Assembly: GCA_022483045.1 (NCBI GenBank)
Contig: JAKVOA010000001.1
Location: 705,750-769,749, forward strand
DNA from: Oscillospiraceae bacterium
GTDB taxonomy: Bacteria > Bacillota > Clostridia > Oscillospirales > Acutalibacteraceae
DNA: 64,000 bases
Direction: 5' to 3'
Both the position numbers and the translations under genes were made by a program. Below, in pieces: positions 17,899 to 24,876 of this stretch; the first letter of the stretch is position 1; each line of letters opens with the position of its first letter. The notes beneath the pieces are model-generated. The model saw nothing but the letters and a program-made list of their open reading frames with translations, was not told the origin of the DNA and made no database searches.

Positions 17899-18725
17899 AA
17901 ACGACCTGTATGCTCTGCCCACATTCCTGTACGCTGGAAGAGGGGCAGACAGGCCTGTGCCGTGCCCGCACCAATGTGGGCGGCGTCATTCATTGCAGCA
18001 ATTATGGCCGGCTGACCGCGCTTTCTTTGGACCCAATCGAAAAAAAGCCGCTGCGCCGCTTCTATCCTGGCAGCTATATTCTTTCTGCCGGCAGCTACGG
18101 CTGTAATCTGCACTGTCCCTTCTGCCAAAACAGCAGCATCTCTATGGCGGGCAGTGAAAGTGAAACCATTACGGTTACGCCGCAGCAGTTGGTCGAAAAA
18201 GCCAGGGAGCTTGCGCAAAAGCCACACGGAAACCTCGGCCTTGCTTTCACTTACAATGAGCCGCTGGTCGGCTATGAATATGTGTTGGACTGTGCCCGCC
18301 TTGTAAAAAAGACGGCGCTTAAGACTGTTGTTATAACAAACGGCATGATTTGCAGGGAACCGCTGCAAAAGCTGCTGCCCTATGTTGACGCGATGAATAT
18401 TGACCTGAAAGGCTTTACAGAATCCTATTACAAATGGGTCGGCGGGGACCTGCAGACGGTTAAACAGAACATTGCAGCCGCGGCAGAACAGTGCCATGTA
18501 GAGGTTACCACGCTGATTGTGCCGGGAAAAAATGACAGCGAAGCGGAGATAGATGCGGAAGCATTATGGCTTTCTTCCATAGATCCGGAGATACCGCTGC
18601 ATATCAGCCGCTTTTTCCCGCGCTGGCATGTACAGAATTTGGCTCCAACACCGGTCGGTAGCATTCAGCGCTTGTGTGAAACAGCCCAGCGGCACCTGCG
18701 GTATGTCTACGCGGGCAACTGCTGA
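17895..18725 (+). CDS. amrS: AmmeMemoRadiSam system radical SAM enzyme (element cargo)
   Basis: A 276-residue radical SAM enzyme related to pyruvate formate-lyase activators. It has an N-terminal cysteine cluster (CMLCPHSCTLEEGQTGLCRAR) typical of the AmrS family, then the SAM cluster motif CNLHCPFCQN near residue 75. Further landmarks are FTYNEPLVGYEY, NIDLKGF and the C-terminal RFFPRWHV. It overlaps the Memo-AMMECR1 stop by 4 bases. The 75 bases encoding the RFFPRWHV region recur as a degenerate copy at 18743-18817, just after the gene, evidence of a lost second copy. The substrate is unknown. Confidence 0.93.
   Translation: MKTTCMLCPHSCTLEEGQTGLCRARTNVGGVIHCSNYGRLTALSLDPIEKKPLRRFYPGSYILSAGSYGCNLHCPFCQNSSISMAGSESETITVTPQQLVEKARELAQKPHGNLGLAFTYNEPLVGYEYVLDCARLVKKTALKTVVITNGMICREPLQKLLPYVDAMNIDLKGFTESYYKWVGGDLQTVKQNIAAAAEQCHVEVTTLIVPGKNDSEAEIDAEALWLSSIDPEIPLHISRFFPRWHVQNLAPTPVGSIQRLCETAQRHLRYVYAGNC
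18606..18681 (+). repeat. amrS 3' segment, intact copy
   Basis: The coding segment that matches the relic at 18743-18817. It is in frame within amrS. Confidence 0.85.
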
Positions 18726-18742
18726 AAAATTCGGCTTGTACT

Positions 18743-18817
18743 AGCCGCTTTTCGCGCGCTGGCATGTACAAAATTTGGCTCCTGCGCCGGTCGGCAGCAT
18801 TCAGCGCTTGTGTGAAA
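18743..18817 (+). pseudogene. relic of a second amrS 3' end
   Basis: About 75 bases nearly identical to the 3' end of amrS, with one base lost near the left end. In the aligned frame it reads RWHVQNLAPAPVGSIQRLCE, against ...LAPTPVGSIQRLCE in the intact gene; several base differences are at third codon positions. That pattern suggests the relic diverged while it was still coding, as part of a second gene copy, rather than by a recent local duplication. Confidence 0.75.
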
Positions 18818-18862
18818 AAATATTTCTGTATGCAGAGAGTATTTTTATTACCAATATAAACA

Positions 18863-18896
18863 AAGAAAGGCTCGGCCAAATCGCCGGGCCTTTCTT
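18863..18896 (+). terminator. terminator between amrS and the recombinase
   Basis: AAGAAAGGC/GGCCTTTCTT stem with inner CGGC/GCCG pairs and a T-rich 3' side. It separates the cargo transcript from the recombinase. Confidence 0.75.
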
Positions 18897-18945
18897 CTGC
18901 ATAGTGTACAATCCTGCCAGAATACAATTTTTCGGGGGTGATTGT

Positions 18946-19107
18946 ATGCAAAAAGAAGCAGCCGCGTACCAGAATCAGACGGCCGCGGCAGAGGTTGTGC
19001 GCATCTATGAGGACAAAGCTTCTGCAGATACCCTGTTGCTGCAGTTTCTGCAGCAGAGTGGGGAGGGGGTGGAAAACTATGCCGCAGCAGATGCAGCCAG
19101 CCGGTGA
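18946..19107 (+). CDS. 53-residue ORF overlapping the recombinase start
   Basis: ATG is preceded at a good distance by TTCGGGGGTG. The product is small, alanine- and glutamine-rich, with a helical core (EVVRIYEDKASADTLLLQFL). Its last 29 bases overlap the recombinase start in another frame, so it may drive coupled translation. Position beside a serine recombinase is where accessory or directionality factors often lie, but no recognizable family supports that. It could also be only a leader peptide. Confidence 0.5.
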   Translation: MQKEAAAYQNQTAAAEVVRIYEDKASADTLLLQFLQQSGEGVENYAAADAASR

Positions 19108-20644
19108 CCGGGCGGCTTTGTACATGCGCCTTTCCCGCGAGGACGGCACAGGGGAAAGCGCCAGCATTTCCACCCAGCGCGGCATGCTGCGCGGCTACGC
19201 GCAGAAACACGGCTTCTCGATATATGATGAGTATATTGACGATGGCTACAGTGGCACAAATTTTGACCGCCCCGCGTGGCAGCGCATGATTGCCGACATC
19301 GAAAAGGGGCAAGTCAATGTGGTCTTGGCAAAGGACCTTTCGCGTATTGGCCGCGACTATATTATGGCCGGACAGTACACGGAACTCTTTTTCCCGGCGC
19401 ATGGTGTGCGCTGCATAGCTGTCAACGACGGGTACGATTCGGCCAGCCCGTTTGCCGATCTTTTACCTTTTAAAAATGTAATGAATGAATTGTATGCCCG
19501 TGATATTTCGCAAAAGATCCGCGGCGCACTGCACACCCGCATGGAAGCGGGTGTTTTTATCGGCAATTCTGCGCCCTATGGCTACCGAAAAGACCCGCAG
19601 CAAAAAGGACATTTGATGCCGGACCCCGGCGCGGCACCGGTCGTACAGCAGATTTTTCACATGGCAGCAAAGGGAATGCGGCCGTCTCAAATTGCGGCGG
19701 CACTTAATCGGCAGAAAATTCTGCCGCCGGCAGCCTACCGTGCACAGCAGAAAGAGCAGATGCCAACTGCCGGCGAGTGGGGCGCTTCCACTATCTGTAA
19801 AATGCTGCACAATGTCGTGTATCTGGGCCACTTGGCACAGGGAAAAACGACAAAACTGTCGTTTAAGAGCAGCCTGATTTTAAAAAATCCACAGGAAAAG
19901 TGGTCTTTCGTACGCAATGCACATGCGCCTTTGGTACCGCAGGCCGAGTTTGCTTTGGTGCAGAAACGTGCAGTGCCCCGGCGGCCGGCGAGTGACTTTT
20001 CCAATATCTTTGCAGGAATCGCAAAGTGCGCGGACTGTGGGCGAAACCTTTCTTCAGCGGGCACGGGCGGCAGGGGAAAAGAGCGCCTTGTCTGCGGCGG
20101 CTATAAGCTTTACGGAAAAAAAGCCTGTTCCAGTCACTCCATTTCTTATGACTTTTTGTACCAAATTGTTTTACAGGATTTGCGTGCACAGCTTGCCTGC
20201 AGTCCGCAAAAACAGCGGGAGCGCTGTGAGGCGCTGCAGGCTGCTTTTGTGAAAACAGAAAATAAGCAGCCACACAAAATGGCTGCCTTTGACAAACACA
20301 GAGAAAAAATAGAGCAGATTATTCGCAGCCTATACGAAGACCGCGTCAGCGGCCTTTTAACACCGGATCAGTTTCAAAAACTGCTGTCCTTTTATGAAGG
20401 CAAACAGAAAGCGCTGCTGGCAGAAGCGCAGTTTTGCCGCGGGCGAAATGATGACATGGCAAATGAAAATTTGGATACTAAAATAAAAAAGCTGTTGCAA
20501 CTTGCCAGCCTGCAAACCCTGACGCCACAGATCCTCTGCTTTTTTATCGATAAAATTACGGTTGGGCAAAGCCGGAAAAGTGCAGACGGCAGGCACATTT
20601 TTTCTATTACAATTTACTATCCTTTTGCAAAGCCGCAGCCTTAA
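19079..20644 (+). CDS. large serine recombinase of the feoB element
   Basis: A 521-residue large serine site-specific recombinase. The N-terminal resolvase domain has the catalytic serine in YMRLSRED (Ser19), then STQRGMLRGYA, DDGYSGTNFDRPAW and LAKDLSRIGRDY. The recombinase domain follows (GYRKDP ... RPSQIAAALN), then a zinc ribbon (CADCGRNLSS ... CGGYKLYGKKAC), a coiled-coil stretch and a C-terminal segment (FFIDKITVGQ ... ITIYYPF) like that of TnpX-type proteins. All catalytic landmarks are intact. The ATG has GGAGGGGGT just upstream; longer in-frame extension is not family-like. The gene ends 23 bases before the right junction, the usual place for an integrase beside its att site. Confidence 0.95.
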   Translation: MPQQMQPAGDRAALYMRLSREDGTGESASISTQRGMLRGYAQKHGFSIYDEYIDDGYSGTNFDRPAWQRMIADIEKGQVNVVLAKDLSRIGRDYIMAGQYTELFFPAHGVRCIAVNDGYDSASPFADLLPFKNVMNELYARDISQKIRGALHTRMEAGVFIGNSAPYGYRKDPQQKGHLMPDPGAAPVVQQIFHMAAKGMRPSQIAAALNRQKILPPAAYRAQQKEQMPTAGEWGASTICKMLHNVVYLGHLAQGKTTKLSFKSSLILKNPQEKWSFVRNAHAPLVPQAEFALVQKRAVPRRPASDFSNIFAGIAKCADCGRNLSSAGTGGRGKERLVCGGYKLYGKKACSSHSISYDFLYQIVLQDLRAQLACSPQKQRERCEALQAAFVKTENKQPHKMAAFDKHREKIEQIIRSLYEDRVSGLLTPDQFQKLLSFYEGKQKALLAEAQFCRGRNDDMANENLDTKIKKLLQLASLQTLTPQILCFFIDKITVGQSRKSADGRHIFSITIYYPFAKPQP

Positions 20645-20700
20645 AAATCAGCGTAAATTTCGCAAGGATGTGCATGGGATTTGGCTGCAATGCGGCCGGC
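20640..20700. other. attR: right junction of the feoB element
   Basis: Element sequence ending AGCGTAAATTTCGCAAGG meets the ATGTG core at 20668-20672, after which feoB coding resumes. When both element ends are joined on a circle, about half of 24 positions on each side of the core match as an inverted repeat, as expected of an attP site for a serine recombinase. Confidence 0.75.
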
Positions 20701-21519
20701 GTAACTGGCTGCCGCATTATTGATTCCCCGCGCGAGCGGCTGATTGCCATGCTGACCAACAACTTCGTTCCCTGTAACGGCCGCTTTCCCACGCTCATCG
20801 CCATTATTTCCATCTTTTTTGTCAGCGGCATGAGCGGGCTGCTGCAAACCTCCGCTGCAGCACTGATTCTGCTTGCAACGGTCGTCCTAGGGGTTGCAGC
20901 CACATTCTTGGTTTCGCGCTTCCTTTCCGCTACGGTATTAAAAGGTGTACCATCCTCATTTACGCTGGAATTGCCGCCTTACCGGAAACCGCAGGTGGGT
21001 CGGGTGCTCGTTCGCTCTTTACTGGACCGTACGGTATTCGTTTTGGGGCGCGCAGTCTCAGTGGCGGCACCGGCCGGGCTTTTCTTATGGCTTTTGGCAA
21101 ATTTGCAAATCGGGCAGCAGACGCTTCTTTCTATCTGTGCGGGTGCGCTGGACCCGGTTGGCCGCTTTTTTGGAATGGACGGCGTGATTTTGCTCGCGTT
21201 TATTCTGGGTTTCCCTGCAAATGAAATTGTAGTGCCGATTATGCTGATGGGGTACCTCGGCATGGGGCAGCTGACAGATGCCGGCAGCTATGCCACGCTG
21301 CAGACGCTGCTGGTCAGTCATGGCTGGACCTGGGTCACAGCGGTGTGCGTCGTGCTGTTTTCCCTAATGCATTGGCCCTGTGCGACCACGATGCTCACGA
21401 TTCGCAAAGAAAGCGGTTCTTGGAAGTGGACGGTATTGGCGGCTCTTTTACCGACAGCCTGTGGCCTTGGGCTGTGCGCGCTGCTTGCAAACGGCGTTCG
21501 GGCATTTGGCCTTATTTAA
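20668..21519 (+). CDS. feoB: FeoB C-terminal part, severed by the element
   Basis: 283 codons continuing the feoB gene after the element. It begins with MCMGFGCNAAGVTGCRIIDS and contains LTNNFVPCNGRFPTLIAI, ELPPYRKPQVGRVLVRS, GFPANEIVVPIML and LMHWPCATTMLT, all conserved in the FeoB permease domain, with several transmembrane helices. There is no ribosome site before the first ATG (AAGG abuts it), so independent translation is unlikely. The reading frame has no stops, showing the two halves were separated recently or are regularly rejoined. A terminator follows. Confidence 0.95.
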   Translation: MCMGFGCNAAGVTGCRIIDSPRERLIAMLTNNFVPCNGRFPTLIAIISIFFVSGMSGLLQTSAAALILLATVVLGVAATFLVSRFLSATVLKGVPSSFTLELPPYRKPQVGRVLVRSLLDRTVFVLGRAVSVAAPAGLFLWLLANLQIGQQTLLSICAGALDPVGRFFGMDGVILLAFILGFPANEIVVPIMLMGYLGMGQLTDAGSYATLQTLLVSHGWTWVTAVCVVLFSLMHWPCATTMLTIRKESGSWKWTVLAALLPTACGLGLCALLANGVRAFGLI

Positions 21520-21524
21520 AAAAA

Positions 21525-21562
21525 CCTCATCCGTTTTTCGCAGCTTGTGCGGGCGGATGAGG
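21525..21562. terminator. bidirectional terminator between feoB and DUF6179 gene
   Basis: CCTCATCCG and CGGATGAGG stem, with an A-run on the left and a T-rich run on the right, serving both converging genes. Confidence 0.75.
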
Positions 21563-21568
21563 CCTTCT

Positions 21569-22474
21569 TTATTGTATGGAAAAAGAGAGAAAAATGCCGC
21601 TCAGGCTGCCGGCTTTTAATAGCGCATTTATGCGAGGGCAAAGGCTTTGGGCAAGTGCTTTTAAATAGGCGGCAGAGGTTTTGCTCTGTATACCAAGCTG
21701 TGCACAGACTTCGTCAGCAGCGCCCTGCAGGGCAAAAAAGCGTTCGTGCTTCGAGCGCCCTGCGAGCAGGGCACGAATTTGTGTTTCTGCCTCTGCAGGG
21801 CAGTTTAGCACCGAAATGTCTTTTCCCAGCAGCGCAAGACCGAGGGCATTGGTTGCAACCGGCTCATAGAGATTGACCAGCAGCCCCCGGTAGTCAGGAC
21901 TGGCGCTCCGTAAAAGACAGATGCAGCGAGTTGTGTCAAAGCGCCGCAGCAGGTCGTTTTCCGTCAGCAGACGCCGCAGGTAGCTGAGAATGTAGTCAAT
22001 GCCAAGGCAGCTTTCTGCCACCGGATGGCACAGCTGGTAGTCAATGCTGCAAGGAAAGCGGTGGGCAAAAAAACGGTAATCGTACTGCCCAAAGCCTTTG
22101 CCAATACTTTTTAAGGTATCGCTTAAAGACTGATTTTCAATTTTGACTTGTCTGCAGCACATGGTCTGCCACAGGCGCTTTGCGCGGGCAATTTTGTGCT
22201 CAATCGTTTTGATGCCGGCCTCAAAGGCTTTCTCCAGGTCGATGCCGCGAAAGCGGGCAAGGTCTGCCGGTGAGCTGTTAGGGCTTAACTGCAGAGTATA
22301 CAAAATGGAAGCAAGCAGTTCCTGCGCGGTTTCTTTTGGTACTGAACTGCTGTCTCCGGTTGTATAAAAGGAGGTGCGCTTTGCCGCAAGCTGACACAGG
22401 CGCAGCTGCAGGTCCAGCAGGTCATCCTGTGAAAAGGGGCTTTCCTGCTTCTGTATTTTTTTCTGTTCATTCAT
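21569..22474 (-). CDS. DUF6179-like protein
   Basis: A 301-residue soluble, leucine-rich protein of unknown function that I recall as a DUF6179-type family. Conserved-looking stretches are FYTTGDSSSVPKETAQELLASILYTL near the N-terminus (given in part), YDYRFFAHRFPCSIDYQLCHPV and GIDYILSYLRRLLTENDLL. No signal peptide, membrane segment or known catalytic motif is seen. Start is the ATG overlapping the stop of the upstream gene (ATGA-type overlap), giving a tightly coupled pair. The family name is from memory and should be treated as probable; function unknown. Confidence 0.8.
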   Translation of the reverse strand: MNEQKKIQKQESPFSQDDLLDLQLRLCQLAAKRTSFYTTGDSSSVPKETAQELLASILYTLQLSPNSSPADLARFRGIDLEKAFEAGIKTIEHKIARAKRLWQTMCCRQVKIENQSLSDTLKSIGKGFGQYDYRFFAHRFPCSIDYQLCHPVAESCLGIDYILSYLRRLLTENDLLRRFDTTRCICLLRSASPDYRGLLVNLYEPVATNALGLALLGKDISVLNCPAEAETQIRALLAGRSKHERFFALQGAADEVCAQLGIQSKTSAAYLKALAQSLCPRINALLKAGSLSGIFLSFSIQ

Positions 22475-22952
22475 TGGTCTTGCCCTCTTCCTTTGCGAGC
22501 ATTTCAAGAATCTGCTGCTTGGTGGGTTCTCCCTGGCCTTCTGCCGCGTTTAGTTCTTCCAGCAGCAGGTCAGTCAGGTACTGTAAAGAGCCGCGTGCCC
22601 TGCCATTAAAGACAGAGGCCATTTTTTCAATCAGCTCGTCGTCAGATAGCCTGTCTGCACAGGCATTTTTCAAGGAATAAAATAAATCCTGCAGGTCGGC
22701 CAGGGCTTGTGCATAGCTGTCCTGTGAAAGATATGGTGAGTCGCAGAAAGCGTAGACCAGCTTTTTCAGCACGCCCTCACCAAATTCTACCCGGTCTGTA
22801 TCTTTTAAAGACTGAAAGCGCTTTTGTGCAAGCACCTGTATCTGTCCGGCAGACAGGGATAAGCCGAACATTCTGGTTACGTCGTTGCACTGCGCCAGTT
22901 CCTGCTCTGTTTTTGTCTTTTGTATCTGCTCCAGTGAAAATTGATTCTGCAT
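22467..22952 (-). CDS. DUF6323-like protein
   Basis: A 161-residue acidic, mostly helical protein. Recognizable stretches are LFGLSLSAGQIQVLAQKR-type (here FGLSLSAGQIQ), VEFGEGVLKKLVYAFCDSP and LSDDELIEKMASVFNGRARG, which I recall from DUF6323. It is encoded just upstream of, and overlapping, the DUF6179-like gene, an association that appears conserved in clostridia. A GGGGGA ribosome site supports the chosen ATG (MQNQFSLEQIQ). Function unknown. Confidence 0.8.
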   Translation of the reverse strand: MQNQFSLEQIQKTKTEQELAQCNDVTRMFGLSLSAGQIQVLAQKRFQSLKDTDRVEFGEGVLKKLVYAFCDSPYLSQDSYAQALADLQDLFYSLKNACADRLSDDELIEKMASVFNGRARGSLQYLTDLLLEELNAAEGQGEPTKQQILEMLAKEEGKTNE

Positions 22953-23041
22953 ACAAATTCCCCCTGTATATTTCATACACCAAATGGACGTGCAGTGCAA
23001 GACTTGAATTTTATCCGGATTTGTGGTAATATAAATTTGCT

Positions 23042-23087
23042 AAAAGGAAAGATTCTTTCGGAATGTACCGGAAATCTTTCCTTTTTG
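23042..23087 (+). terminator. hairpin with T-tract upstream of the GH13 gene
   Basis: AAAAGGAAAGAT pairs with ATCTTTCCTTTT, with an inner partial stem, followed by five Ts. It lies about 70 bases before the glycosidase start, so it could be a leader attenuator or the end of a short RNA. Confidence 0.5.
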
Positions 23088-23158
23088 TCATTTCACCGGC
23101 TTTTTCAGAAACTGCGGTGCCCGCCAAAAATTTGTGCGGGCAGGAGGGAGATTTACCT

Positions 23159-24466
23159 ATGTGGGCTTATGATGCTGTATTTTATCAGATCTATCCGCTG
23201 GGCTTTTGCGGTGCCCCGCTGCAAAATGACGGCGAAACCGTCAACCGGATCGACAAAGTGACAGAGTGGATTCCACATATTCAAAAGCTGGGCTGCACTG
23301 CCGTTTATTTTGGCCCCGTTTTTGAAAGCGATGCGCACGGCTACGACACACGTGACTACCGCACAATCGACTGCCGGCTGGGCACCAACGAAGCTTTTTC
23401 CGCTGTCTGCAAGGCCCTGCATCAGGCGGGTATCCGTGTTGTGCTGGACGGCGTTTTCAACCACGTCGGGCGCGGCTTCTGGGCTTTTCAGGATGTGCTG
23501 AAAAATCGAGAAAATTCGCCGTATAAAGATTGGTTTTACATCAATTTCGGCGGCAATGACAATTACAACGACGGCCTGTGGTATGAGGGCTGGGAGGGCC
23601 ACTATGAGCTTGTCAAACTCAACCTGCAGAATCCGGCGGTCGTGCAGCACTTGTTTGCCTGTATTAAAGGCTGGATAGATGAATTCGGGATTGACGGCCT
23701 GCGGCTGGATGTCGCCTATTTGCTGGACCGCGGCTTTTTAAAGCAGCTGCGCGCCTTTGCCGACAGCTGTAAGCCGGAGTTCTTCCTGCTCGGCGAGGTT
23801 CTGGGCGGCGATTACCGCCAGACCATGAATGACCAGATGTGCAACAGTGTCACGAATTACGAGTGTTACAAAGGCTTGTACTCCAGTTTCAATACACTGA
23901 ATCTGTTTGAAATTGTGCATTCGCTGTTGCGGCAGTTCGGCCCGGAAGAGTGGGCTCTTTACCGCGGTATGCACTTGCTTTCCTTTGTTGACAACCATGA
24001 CGTGACCCGTGCGGCTTCAATTATCAGCAACCCCAGGCATCTGCCGCTGATGTATGCACTGCTGTTTGGTATGCCGGGCATTCCGTGCATTTATTATGGC
24101 AGCGAGTGGGGTGCAGCCGGCCGCAAAGAAGATGGCGATCCGGCTCTGCGTGCCTGCTTTGACGCGCCGCAGGAAACAGACCTGACCCGCTGGATTTCTG
24201 CCTGTGCGCATGCGCATCTGCAGAGTGACGCGCTGAGAAATGGCAGCTTCCAAAGCCTTGTCCTGCAAAATAGTTACTGCATTTTTGAGAGAAAGACCGA
24301 AACAGACCGCGTGCTTGTCGCAATTAACGCCGGGGACGCGCCAGTCCATGTCGATTTTAACGCCGGCGCGGGCCGTGCACGCGACCTTATCACAGGGAAA
24401 GTGCACGACTTTGGCGGCGGCACAGAACTGCCTCCCTACTTTGCGGCTTTCTGGCAGATTTTTTAA
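23159..24466 (+). CDS. GH13-family alpha-glucosidase/amylase-like hydrolase
   Basis: A 435-residue cytoplasmic glycoside hydrolase of the alpha-amylase superfamily, without signal peptide. The four conserved regions are present: VVLDGVFNHVG (region I), DGLRLDVAYL with the nucleophile Asp (II), FLLGEVLGGDY with the acid Glu (III) and LLSFVDNHDVTRA (IV). The protein begins directly with the barrel (YDAVFYQIYPLGF) and ends with a short beta domain. Small size and lack of carbohydrate-binding modules suggest action on maltooligosaccharides inside the cell; exact specificity is not assignable. Start is supported by CAGGAGGG. Confidence 0.93.
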   Translation: MWAYDAVFYQIYPLGFCGAPLQNDGETVNRIDKVTEWIPHIQKLGCTAVYFGPVFESDAHGYDTRDYRTIDCRLGTNEAFSAVCKALHQAGIRVVLDGVFNHVGRGFWAFQDVLKNRENSPYKDWFYINFGGNDNYNDGLWYEGWEGHYELVKLNLQNPAVVQHLFACIKGWIDEFGIDGLRLDVAYLLDRGFLKQLRAFADSCKPEFFLLGEVLGGDYRQTMNDQMCNSVTNYECYKGLYSSFNTLNLFEIVHSLLRQFGPEEWALYRGMHLLSFVDNHDVTRAASIISNPRHLPLMYALLFGMPGIPCIYYGSEWGAAGRKEDGDPALRACFDAPQETDLTRWISACAHAHLQSDALRNGSFQSLVLQNSYCIFERKTETDRVLVAINAGDAPVHVDFNAGAGRARDLITGKVHDFGGGTELPPYFAAFWQIF

Positions 24467-24514
24467 AGGAACGAAGCACGGCAGGTTTTTCACTAACGAA
24501 TTAAAATAAAGCAA

Positions 24515-24551
24515 GCCCCTGCAGAAAACCCGTCTCTGCAGGGGCCTTTTG
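24515..24551 (+). terminator. terminator after the GH13 gene
   Basis: CCCCTGCAGA and TCTGCAGGGG stem followed by CCTTTT. Confidence 0.8.
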
Positions 24552-24872
24552 TATGTTTAAAATTCTGTACAAGTTATGGTAAAAATTTTTCTGCAGGTGC
24601 TTCTTTCCGGCGGCAGATTTTACAGCGGCCGGCTGCTTTTTCTTCTCGAAAAAGGGAGACTGTAGGAATTTTTTGAGTAGGATATCTATTTGCCAAAAAA
24701 GCCATATTAGTGGCATAAACACGGAAAATGTGCCCCTTCCAGCAGGCAAATACCCTTAGATACAGATTGTTTTTAGATTTTCTACCTATTGTTCATAAAT
24801 TATTCATTAAATGCTTACGGGTTGTATAGTAAAATAAAAAAGTCAGAAATTAAAAAATAAAAAGGGACGGAT
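24552..24872. other. AT-rich gap without a recognizable gene
   Basis: About 320 bases between the GH13 terminator and the next gene. I see no known riboswitch. A possible -10 (TATAGT at 24825) lies upstream of the DUF5685 gene. The minus-strand open frame here has low-complexity, lysine-rich sequence and looks accidental. Confidence 0.5.
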
Positions 24873-24876
24873 ATGT

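Larger units (their letters stand above)
15285..20672 (+). mobile_element. 5.38 kb feoB-interrupting integrative element with serine recombinase
   Basis: Bounded by a 5-base direct repeat, ATGTG, at 15285-15289 and 20668-20672. The left flank encodes FeoB up to ...GKQALTM and the right flank resumes with MCMGFGCNAAGVTGC, so the insertion point sits inside a conserved FeoB motif and excision would be scarless. All cargo genes point the same way as feoB: a methyltransferase, a DUF523 protein, Memo-AMMECR1 fusion, AmrS radical SAM, a 53-residue ORF and a TnpX-like large serine recombinase at the right end. No replication, conjugation or phage structural genes are present. The interruption and repeats are direct observations; mobility and reversible excision are inferred. 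Confidence 0.9.

Noticed and set aside
14052-21519. The two FeoB pieces as a natural split-gene FeoB or two separate genes
   Set aside because: The break falls inside a conserved FeoB motif, the right piece has no ribosome site, the left piece reads into foreign DNA, and a recombinase lies at the junction.
24501-24749. An 82-codon minus-strand frame overlapping the GH13 terminator
   Set aside because: Crosses a terminator, low-complexity lysine-rich sequence, no ribosome signal.
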